Of a stretch of DNA of 64,000 nucleotides, positions 1 to 9,257 are shown piece after piece (positions within the stretch are counted from its first letter, which is position 1; each line of letters begins with the position of its first letter). The notes beneath the pieces were generated by a model. The model ran no database searches. It saw only the letters and a list, made by a program, of their open reading frames with translations, and was not told the DNA's origin. Source of the DNA: Crossaster papposus (lineage: Eukaryota; Echinodermata; Asteroidea; Velatida; Solasteridae); the NCBI GenBank assembly GCA_037893245.1, contig JBAIAA010000808.1:434001-498000 (forward strand), in the 5' to 3' direction. Made by a program: the position numbers and the translations under genes.

Positions 1-78
1 TAATGATGGTGATTATGATGATGATTATGATTATGATGATCGATGATGATTATGATTATGATGATGATCATGATCGTC
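1..78. repeat. GAT/GATT-type microsatellite
   Basis: Imperfect run of GAT, GATT and TGA triplets and quadruplets, starting at the window edge, so its true left end is not visible. The open frame across it reads as alternating Met and Ile and is a by-product of the repeat. The next ~150 bases (79-226) have no gene or repeat that I recognise. Confidence 0.85.
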
Positions 79-226
79 ATCCTCATCGTGTGGCCCATAT
101 GGTCGTCGTCGACGTCGTTGATGTACGTAATTGTTATATTTTGTGACATCGATATCATGCGGTGCGCCGGCGCGGCCTGGCTGGCCGCCTTCGTACAGCG
201 TGCATGCCATCGTTTATATTCAAACG

Positions 227-422
227 CTATGTTGGATGTTCTTGAAAGGTTTTCTGAACGTTCTGAATAGGTTTTCTGAACGTTCTTAAAAGGTTTTCTA
301 GACGTTCTTAAAAGGTTTTCTGAACGTTCTTAAAAGGTTTTTTGAACGTTTTTAAAAGGTTTTCTAGACGTTCTTAAAAGGTTTTTTAAACGTCTAAAGG
401 TTTTCTAGACGTCCTAAAAAGG
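227..422. repeat. 22-bp AACGTT minisatellite, left block
   Basis: About eight or nine degenerate head-to-tail copies of a ~22-bp unit, roughly AAAGGTTTTCTGAACGTTCTTA. Some copies carry TAGACGTT in place of TGAACGTT. Each unit centres on the palindrome AACGTT or a one-base variant. The block ends where the CACTGC terminal repeat of the next element begins. The same unit resumes at 1056, so the element at 423-1055 either inserted into the minisatellite or carries it as flanking sequence. Confidence 0.8.
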
Positions 423-1055
423 CACTGCAAAAACTGTGGTGTTAAAATTTTAACACCAATGTTTTTTTAATCTTTTGGAATGAACATTGGTGTTAAAATG
501 AAGTAAAATGATTCTTGAAGTATTAGTTTCAAATCAAGTACTGGTGTTACGTACTTTTGGTGTTAAATTTGACCTAGTGCGCATGCGTGTGTGAAATAAA
601 GCCCTCTGATTGGTCAATAAGGAATTATGGTATATGTTAACAATAGTCGATGTTAAATTGTTGTATTTAGTCCAAAAACCCATTTATTTTACCATAATAT
701 GTAATTATTTAAACGATTCCATGATTGAATTTTGATTTGTGTGCAAACATAGTTAAAAATTCGCGTTACATTTTATTCGTTTTCAAATTTTGACATTATT
801 CATAAAAACTAGCTGCGACTTCGTCGTGGACAAAAAAGCGTAGTATAAAACTAACAACGGCAATGGCTATGTGTGTAGTACGTATTCAGTAGGAATAGAT
901 TATTATTGTATATGGATGTGTAATGTGTAATAAGTCAGTTCTTTGTAATATTTCATTACGTAATTTGTCCATGCAGTTAATATGTACAAAATTATAGTGT
1001 TAAAACGGTATGATCCTCAAACTGGTGTTATTCAACACCCAAATTTTTTGCAGTG
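423..1055. mobile_element. Non-autonomous DNA transposon (MITE-like) with CACTGCAAAAA termini
   Basis: The left end reads CACTGCAAAAA followed by a GGTGTT motif. The right end is the inverted match, AACACC followed by TTTTTTGCAGTG ending at 1055. The motif TGGTGTTA recurs near both ends (about 438, 488, 541, 558 and 1022), as subterminal transposase-binding repeats commonly do. Positions 438-457 form a perfect 20-bp palindrome (GGTGTTAAAA followed by its complement). No open frame of useful length lies inside, so it would depend on a transposase encoded elsewhere. A target duplication cannot be read because both flanks are the AACGTT minisatellite. The superfamily is not assigned. Confidence 0.7.
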
Positions 1056-1260
1056 TAGACGTTCTTAAAGGGTTTTCTAAACGTTCTTAAAAGGTTTTCT
1101 AGACGTTCTTAAAGGTTTTAAATTGGTTTTTTAAACGTTCAATAAAAACGTTTTTTAAACGTCCAAAACCTACCACAAAAAAACGTTTAAAAAACGTTTT
1201 TTTTGAACGTTTAAAAAACCAATTTAAAACGTTTAAAAAACGTTCAGAAAACGTCCGATT
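1056..1260. repeat. AACGTT minisatellite, right block, with a foldback half
   Basis: The 22-bp AACGTT unit continues to about 1120 and then turns into an inverted arrangement. Units near 1115-1165 (TTAAATTGGTTTTTTAAACG) are mirrored at 1185-1235 (CGTTTAAAAAACCAATTTAA), with a short A-rich centre near 1165-1185. The block could form a long hairpin. It ends at GTTAGCTGGG (1261-1270), directly before the satellite. Confidence 0.7.
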
Positions 1261-1329
1261 GTTAGCTGGGCTTCTACCTCTGCTGTTCCTTCTGAGCAGG
1301 CTGAGTGAGGTGTAGATCAGACACGTGGA

Positions 1330-4300
1330 TATACTCTATCTCTGTATTCTATCTCTGCTGTTCCTTCTCAGCAGGCTGAGTGAGACACGTCGATATACTC
1401 TATCTCTGTCTTCTACATCTGCTGTTCCTTCTGAGCAGGCTGAGTAAGGTGTAGATCAGACACCTGGATATACTCTATCTCTGTATTCTACATCTGCTGT
1501 TCCTTCTGAGCAGGCTGAATGAGACACGTCGATATACTCTATCTCTGTCTTCTACATCTGCTGTTCCTTCTGAGCAGGCTGAGTGAGGTGTAGATCAGAC
1601 ACGTGGATATACTCTATCTCTGTCTTCTACCTCTGCTGTTCCTTCTGAGCAGGCTGAGTGAGGTGTAGATCAGACACGTCGATATACTCTATCTCTGTCT
1701 TCTATCTCTGATGTTCCTTCTGAGCAGGCTGAGTGAGGTGTAGATCAGACACGTGGATATACTCTATCTCTGTCTTCTACCTCTGCTGTTACTTCTGAGC
1801 AGGCTGAGTGAGACACGTGGATATACTCTATCTCTGTCTTCTACCTCTGCTGTTCCTTCTGAGCAGGCTGAGTGAGGTGTAGATCAGACACGTGGATATA
1901 CTCTATCTCTGTCTTCTACCTCTGCTGTTTCTTCTGAGCAGGCTGAGTGAGGTGTAGATCAGACACGTGGATATACTCTATCTCTGTCTTCTACATCTGC
2001 TGTTCCTTCTGAGCAGGCTGAATGAGACACGTGGATATACTCTATCTCTGTCTTCTACCTCTGCTGTTCCTTTTGAGCAGGCTGACTGAGGTGTAGAACA
2101 GACACGTGGATATACTCTATCTCTGTCTTCTACCTCTGCTGTTCCTTCTGAGCAGGCTGAGTGAGACACGTGGATATACTATATCTCCGTCTTCTACATC
2201 TGCTGTTCCTTCTGAGCAGGCTGAGTGAGGTGTAGATCAGACACGTGGATATACTCTATCTCTGTCTTCTACCTCTGCTGTTCCTTATGAGCAGGCTGAG
2301 TGAGACACGTGGATATACTCTATCTCTGTCTTCTACCTCTGCTGTTCCTACTGAGCAGGCTGAGTGAGGTGTAGATCAGACACGTCGATATACTCTATCT
2401 CTGTCTTCTACCTCTGCTGTTCCTTCTGAGCAGGCTGAGTGAGACACGTGGATATACTCTATCTCTGTCTTCTACCTCTGCTGTTCCTTCTGAGCAGGCT
2501 GAGTGAGGTGTAGATCAGACACGTCGATATACTCTATCTCTGTTTTCTACCTCTGCTGTTCCTTCTGAGCAGGCTGAGTGAGGTGTAGATCAGACACGTG
2601 GATATACTATATCTCTGTCTTCTACCTATGCTGTTCATTCTGAGCAGGCTGAGTGAGACACGTGGATATACTCTATCTCTGTCTTCTACCTATGCTGTTC
2701 CTTCTGAGCAGGCTGAGTGAGGTGTAGATCAGACACGTGGATATACTCTATCTCTGTCTTCTACCTCTGCTGTTCCTTCTGAGCAGGCTGAGTGAGACAT
2801 GTGGATATACTATATCTCCGTCTTCTACCTCTGCTGTTCCTTCTGAGCAGGCTGAGTGAGGTGTAGATCAGACACGTGGATATACTCTATCTCTGTATTC
2901 TATCTCTGCTGTTCCTTCTGAGCAGGCTGAGTGAGACACGTGGATATACTCTATCTCTGTCTTCTACCTCTGCTGTTCCTTCTAAACAGGCTGAGTGAGG
3001 TGTAGATCAGACACGTGGATATACTCTATATATGTCTTCTACCTCTGCTGTTCCTTCTGAGCAGGCTGAGTGAGACACGTGGATATACTCCATCTCTGTA
3101 TTCTACATTTGCTGTTCCTTTTGAGCAGGCTGAGTGAGGTGTAGATCAGACACGTGGATATACTCCATCTCTGTCTTCTACCTCTGCTGTTCCTTCTGAG
3201 CAGGCTGAGTGAGGTGTAGATCAGACACGTGGATATCCTCTATCTCTGTATTCTACCTCTGCTGTTCCTTCTGAGCAGGCTGAGTGAGACACGTGGATAT
3301 AGTCTATCTCTGTCTTCTACCTATGCTGTTCCTTCTGAGCAGGCTAAGTGAGGTGTAGATGAGACACGTCGATATACTCTATCTCTGTCTTCTACATCTG
3401 CTGTTCCTTCTGAGCAGGCTGAGTGAGGTGTAGATCAGACACGTGGATATACTCTATCTCTGTCTTCTACCTCTGCTGTTCCTTCTGAGCAGGCTGAGTG
3501 AGACACGTGGATATACTCTATCTCTGTCTTCTACCTCTGCTGTTCCTTCTGAGCAGGCTGAGTGAGGTGTAGATCAGACACGTCGATATACTCTATCTCT
3601 GTCTTCTATCTCTGATGTTCCTTCTGAGCAGGCTGAGTGAGGTGTAGATCAGACACGTGGATATACTCTATCTCTGTCTTCTACCTCTGCTGTTCCTTCT
3701 GAGCAGGCTGAGTGAGACACGTGGATATACTCTATCTCTGTCTTCTACCTCTGCTGTTCCTTCTGAGCAGGCTGAGTGAGGTGTAGATCAGACACGTCGA
3801 TATACTCTATCTCTGTATTCTATCTCTGCTGTTCCTTCTGAGCAGGCTGAGTGAGACACGTCGATATACTCTATCTCTGTCTTCTACATCTGCTGTTCCT
3901 TCTGAGCAGGCTGAGTAAGGTGTAGATCAGACACCTGGATATACTCTATCTCTGTATTCTACATCTGCTGTTCCTTCTGAGCAGGCTGAATGAGACACGT
4001 CGATATACTCTATCTCTGTCTTCTACATCTGCTGTTCCTTCTGAGCAGGCTGAGTGAGGTGTAGATCAGACACGTGGATATACTCTATCTCTGTCTTCTA
4101 CCTCTGCTGTTCCTTCTGAGCAGGCTGAGTGAGGTGTAGATCAGACACGTCGATATACTCTATCTCTGTCTTCTATCTCTGATGTTACTTCTGAGCAGGC
4201 TGAGTGAGGTGTAGATCAGACACGTGGATATACTCTATCTCTGTCTTCTACCTCTGCTGTTACTTCTGAGCAGGCTGAGTGAGACACGTGGATATACTCT

Positions 4301-6200
4301 ATCTCTGTCTTCTACCTCTGCTGTTCCTTCTGAGCAGGCTGAGTGAGGTGTAGATCAGACACGTGGATATACTCTATCTCTGTCTTCTACCTCTGCTGTT
4401 TCTTCTGAGCAGGCTGAGTGAGGTGTAGATCAGACACGTGGATATACTCTATCTCTGTCTTCTACATCTGCTGTTCCTTCTGAGCAGGCTGAATGAGACA
4501 CGTGGATATACTCTATCTCTGTCTTCTACCTCTGCTGTTCCTTTTGAGCAGGCTGACTGAGGTGTAGAACAGACACGTGGATATACTCTATCTCTGTCTT
4601 CTACCTCTGCTGTTCCTTCTGAGCAGGCTGAGTGAGACACGTGGATATACTATATCTCCGTCTTCTACATCTGCTGTTCCTTCTGAGCAGGCTGAGTGAG
4701 GTGTAGATCAGACACGTGGATATACTCTATCTCTGTCTTCTACCTCTGCTGTTCCTTATGAGCAGGCTGAGTGAGACACGTGGATATACTCTATCTCTGT
4801 CTTCTACCTCTGCTGTTCCTACTGAGCAGGCTGAGTGAGGTGTAGATCAGACACGTCGATATACTCTATCTCTGTCTTCTACCTCTGCTGTTCCTTCTGA
4901 GCAGGCTGAGTGAGACACGTGGATATACTCTATCTCTGTCTTCTACCTCTGCTGTTCCTTCTGAGCAGGCTGAGTGAGGTGTAGATCAGACACGTCGATA
5001 TACTCTATCTCTGTTTTCTACCTCTGCTGTTCCTTCTGAGCAGGCTGAGTGAGGTGTAGATCAGACACGTGGATATACTATATCTCTGTCTTCTACCTAT
5101 GCTGTTCATTCTGAGCAGGCTGAGTGAGACACGTGGATATACTCTATCTCTGTCTTCTACCTATGCTGTTCCTTCTGAGCAGGCTGAGTGAGGTGTAGAT
5201 GAGACATGTCGATATACTCTATCTCTGTCTTCTACCTCTGCTGTTCCTTCTGAGCAGGCTGAGTGAGGTGTAGATCAGACACGTGGATATACTCTATCTC
5301 TGTCTTCTACCTCTGCTGTTCCTTCTGAGCAGGCTGAGTGAGACATGTGGATATACTATATCTCCGTCTTCTACCTCTGCTGTTCCTTCTGAGCAGGCTG
5401 AGTGAGGTGTAGATCAGACACGTGGATATACTCTATATATGTCTTCTACCTCTGCTGTTCCTTCTGAGCAGGCTGAGTGAGACACGTGGATATACTCCAT
5501 CTCTGTATTCTACATCTGCTGTTCCTTTTGAGCAGGCTGAGTGAGGTGTAGATCAGACACGTGGATATACTCCATCTCTGTCTTATACCTCTGCTGTTCC
5601 TTCTGAGCAGGCTGAGTGAGGTGTAGATCAGACACGTGGATATCCTCTATCTCTGTATTCTACCTCTGCTGTTCCTTCTGAGCAGGCTGAGTGAGACACG
5701 TGGATATAGTCTATCTCTGTCTTCTACCTATGCTGTTCCTTCTGAGCAGGCTAAGTGAGGTGTAGATGAGACACGTCGATATACTCTATCTCTGTCTTCT
5801 ACATCTGCTGTTCCTTCTGAGCAGGCTGAGTGAGGTGTAGATCAGACACGTGGATATACTCTATCTCTGTCTTCTACCTCTGCTGTTCCTTCTGAGCAGG
5901 CTGAGTGAGACACGTGGATATACTCTATCTCTATCTTCTACCTCTGCTGTTCCTTCTGAGCAGGCTGAGTGAGGTGTAGATCAGACACGTCGATATACTC
6001 TATCTCTGTCTTCTATCTCTGATGTTCCTTCTGAGCAGGCTGAGTGAGGTGTAGATCAGACACGTGGATATACTCTATCTCTGTCTTCTACCTCTGCTGT
6101 TCCTTCTGAGCAGGCTGAGTGAGACACGTGGATATACTCTATCTCTGTCTTCTACCTCTCCTGTTCCTTCTGAGCAGGCTGAGTGAGGTGTAGATCAGAC
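1330..6200. repeat. Tandem duplication of a ~2.4-2.5-kb satellite block
   Basis: Rare variants line up at a constant offset of 2471 bp from about 1380 to 2700, for example CAGACACCTGG, GTTCATTC and TATATCTCCGTC. The second copy then gains one 75-bp monomer near 5190-5265 (offset 2546). It next lacks a 139-bp dimer, giving offset 2407, which holds at shared variants such as TATAGTCTATC at about 3298 and 5705. This is the pattern expected of unequal exchange in register with the monomers. Confidence 0.8.
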
Positions 6201-7299
6201 ACGTCGATATACTCTATCTCTGTCTTCTACCTCTGCTGTTTCTTCTGAGCAGGCTGAGTGAGGTGTAGATCAGACACGTGGATATACTCTATCTCTGTCT
6301 TCTACATCTGCTGTTCCTTCTGAGCAGGCTGAATGAGACACGTGGATATACTCTATCTCTGTCTTCTACCTCTGCTGTTCCTTTTGAGCAGGCTGACTGA
6401 GGTGTAGAACAGACACGTGGATATACTCTATCTCTGTCTTCTACCTCTGCTGTTCCTTCTGAGCAGGCTGAGTGAGACACGTGGATATACTATATCTCCG
6501 TCGTCTACATCTGCTGTTCCTTCTGAGCAGGCTGAGTGAGGTGTAGATCAGACACGTGGATATACTCTATCTCTGTCTTCTACCTCTGCTGTTCCTTATG
6601 AGCAGGCTGAGTGAGACACGTGGATATACTCTATCTCTGTCTTCTACCTCTGCTGTTCCTACTGAGCAGGCTGAGTGAGGTGTAGATCAGACACGTCGAT
6701 ATACTCTATCTCTGTCTTCTACCTCTGCTGGTCCTTCTGAGCAGGCTGAGTGAGGTGTAGATCAGACACGTGGATATACTCTATCTCTGTCTTCTACATC
6801 TGCTGTTCCTTCTGAGCAGGCTGAATGAGACACGTGGATATACTCTATCTCTGTCTTCTACCTCTGCTGTTCCTTTTGAGCAGGCTGACTGAGGTGTAGA
6901 ACAGACACGTGGATATACTCTATCTCTGTCTTCTACATCTGCTGTTCCTTCTGAGCAGGCTGAGTGAGACACGTGGATATACTATATCTCCGTCTTCTAC
7001 CTCTGCTGTTCCTTCTGAGCAGGCTGAGTGAGGTGTAGATCAGACACGTGGATATACTCTATCTCTGTATTATATCTCTGCTGTTCCTTCTGAGCAGGCT
7101 GAGTGAGACACGTGGATATACTCTATCTCTGTCTTCTACCTCTGCTGTTCCTTCTAAACAGGCTGAGTGAGGTGTAGATCAGACACGTGGATATACTCTA
7201 TATCTGTCTTCTACCTCTGCTGTTCCTTCTGAGCATGCTGAGTGAGGTGTAGATCAGACACGTGGATATACTCTATATATGTCTTCTACCTCTGCTGTT

Positions 7300-7303
7300 C
7301 CTT
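7300..7303. other. Target site duplication CCTT, left copy
   Basis: CCTT immediately precedes the left terminal repeat and CCTT immediately follows the right one (14455-14458). The uninterrupted satellite copy at 16355-16365 reads GTTCCTTCTGA with a single CCTT, so these four bases were duplicated on insertion. The next base is C on both sides (the first element base on the left, 14459 on the right), so a 5-bp CCTTC duplication cannot be excluded. Confidence 0.8.
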
Positions 7304-7318
7304 CACGGCTGTTTCAGC
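7304..7318 (+). repeat. Left terminal inverted repeat of the RAG1-like transposon
   Basis: CACGGCTGTTTCAGC, a perfect inverted match to 14440-14454; identity stops at base 16. The repeat overlaps a local hairpin, ACGGCTG-TTT-CAGCCGT (7305-7321), so the terminal motif appears in both orientations at this end. The CAC start fits the Transib/RAG class of ends. Confidence 0.9.
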
Positions 7319-8237
7319 CGTATTCATTGTGCGTATTAAAAGTATTGCCCATTCGTGGTTTGTGCTTTATCTACTCCAATTACGCACGTGACATCAGCAA
7401 ACATGGCAGCGTCCGAGGGCCCCAAAGTCGATGTAAACTGTACACAAACAAATCCACAAATTGAACAGTTGGTTTTTTTTTCTTTACTGTAAACGCATTA
7501 TTTTCATAAAGTAATTAAAGTTTGATGATATAAATGTATTAAACATGTGTTTATATGTGTCTTTAACGTGAATTTTGGTCACTTGTTTGAGTTTTTTTAG
7601 TGACGTTCTTTTAAGTCATCGTCGCAAAAGTAACTTATACGAGTAAAGATTCCCTCTTCTCCTCGGTGATTTTGAAGAAATAGAAGCCTTTACCTTAAAA
7701 TTCAAGGGGAGATTTAACTAAAAACGACCTTAGTATTTCTGGGCCCTAATCTATTCTTACAAAATCAGACGATAAATTTCGTCAAGTTCGCGTTTTTTGT
7801 TCGCTTTTTTACTACGCAACTTCGTGGGTTCACTGCTTATGCACTCACTTTACGTGTATAGCGCGGGGTACCAATACATGTAAACATGTATACGCGCTCA
7901 CACAGCCCGTGTGTATTGGGCGCTGGGAAGGTCTGATGCGCTTTGTGCTCTGATTGGATAGATTTTGTGACTGGGGAAATGGAGGTCACAAGTTCCGCGG
8001 CTCAGCTACGCTGCGTCCAGTTCGAAAGGTCATGGTATACAAACCAGAATGCAGTGCATTTCCTTTACATAAATATGTGAAGCGCTATAGTCCTTCCGAG
8101 CGCATGTATTATGGGTGGCGGGCACGAGCGGACGCTGTGGCGCGCTATACAAAATACACTTTCACTCATACAGCAAATGAAAACACAGCAGACTGTATAA
8201 TTCGTGTCTTTTAAAATGAAATTTTATTTCTATCATC
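7319..8237. promoter_or_regulatory. 5' non-coding region of the transposon
   Basis: About 920 bp between the left terminal repeat and the transposase start codon, presumably holding its promoter and 5' UTR (inference). A perfect palindrome, ATACATGT-AA-ACATGTAT, lies at 7874-7891. It is nested in a looser inverted pair (CCAATACA at 7871, TGTATTGG at 7912). A CCAAT-type element (TGATTGG) is near 7951. No convincing TATA box or initiator could be fixed. An 86-codon frame at 7954-8214 starts only at TTG, matches nothing I know, and is not called. Confidence 0.4.
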
Positions 8238-9257
8238 ATGAGTTTTAAATTTCACCAGGCATCATTAGAAAAAATATGTAGAATTTGCACACACAGATTA
8301 AATCCAGGAACTAAACTTTCAACAAGGAAGCCACTCTTTTGTGAGAATGTAAACAAGGACATTTTCAATGTTTTTGGAGTAAGTACTTGGGAAGACACGC
8401 CTGATCAGCATCCACAAAAACTGTGTGAGAAATGCGCCAGAAAAATTAGACACTACACTTTTGGAGAAAGAACCTACAGCGTGAGTAGCCTAAAACTACA
8501 CCAAACTGTGCAAAGTGAATGGCCAAAACATTCTCGGACAGGTAAATGCTTTGCTTGCACATTAGTACCTCAACAGACCAGGGGAGGAGGATCACATAAA
8601 CCACTCTCTGGAAGACAAGTAAAGAGTACTGACAAATGTGAAGTTCTTTGCTTTGAAGGAAAGGAGGACAACATTTTTACTCAGTTGCCTTCACAAACAT
8701 GTGTAGTGCCTCCAAGCATTGACATTCTTTGTCACCGAGGAGAAGAATTTGTGTTTATTTGTGTAATATGCCAATGCATTATCAGCCGACCAGCAGTGCA
8801 GACACCCTGCGAGCATATATTTTGTGCAACATGTTTGAGTAAATGTTTCCAGTATGCATCGTGTCATAAAATTAACTGTCCTACATGTAACCAAACTTTG
8901 GATTTACAGGAGGTTACAAAAATTCCCCGTATCTTGAATGTACAGCTTGACAACCTGACAGTGATTTGCAATGACTGTACAAAAATTGGCAAACTGTCCC
9001 AAGTTGTTGAGCATGACTGTTCCCCAAACACCAACAGGGTCCCGAACCCTAAAGTAACATTAATTGAAGCACCCATCCTTTCGCAAGATGACAAAGCGGC
9101 ACAGATAACAAATGCAGCAAGGATCCTTAAGGAGCTGGCATCTCAACACACTTATGGCACACAAATACCCCCTGAAGTTGAGGATGCTACAGATAAATGG
9201 ATGTGCCACAAATTAAAACAAGATAAATCTCTTGTAACAATCAAAACAGGTGGTCGG
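8238..9257 (+). other. RAG1L: RAG1L exon 1: zinc-binding N terminus and RING finger
   Basis: Codes for residues 1-340. It has the layout of the vertebrate RAG1 N-terminal region: CRIC, then HPQKLCEKC, then WPKH followed by CFAC, then a RING finger and a C/H finger. It ends at GGR in phase 0 with donor GTAAGT. The frame stays open for 50 codons into the intron, so an unspliced product would be a stand-alone 390-residue N-terminal protein. Confidence 0.88.

Larger units (their letters stand above)
1271..7303. repeat. 75/64-bp satellite array, left segment
   Basis: Head-to-tail copies of one monomer in two lengths. The long form (75 bp) runs from GATATACTCTATCTCTGTCT through the TGTTCCTTCTGAGCAGGCTG core to GAGGTGTAGATCAGACACGTG. 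The short form (64 bp) lacks 11 bp (GTGTAGATCAG-type) before ACACGTG. Long and short forms often alternate as 139-bp dimers. The top strand is strongly pyrimidine-rich, and in most monomers the only CpG lies in CACGTG or CACGTC. A block of ~2.47 kb (about 1330-3760) is repeated in tandem at about 3800-6200. The array stops abruptly at 7303, where the RAG1-like transposon begins. No gene is supported here. Confidence 0.95.

Noticed and set aside
43-270. 75-codon plus-strand frame rich in Met and Ile
   Set aside because: By-product of the GAT microsatellite.
1271-7303. CRISPR-like periodic repeat
   Set aside because: The repeats are contiguous with no unique spacers, in eukaryotic DNA.
7279-7464. 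61-codon frame spanning the satellite/transposon border
   Set aside because: It joins satellite to the transposon end, starts in the satellite and has no domain.
7954-8214. 86-codon frame upstream of the transposase, considered as a RAG2-like or accessory exon
   Set aside because: Begins at TTG, has no Kelch motifs or recognisable domain, and no clear splice link to the RAG1-like gene.
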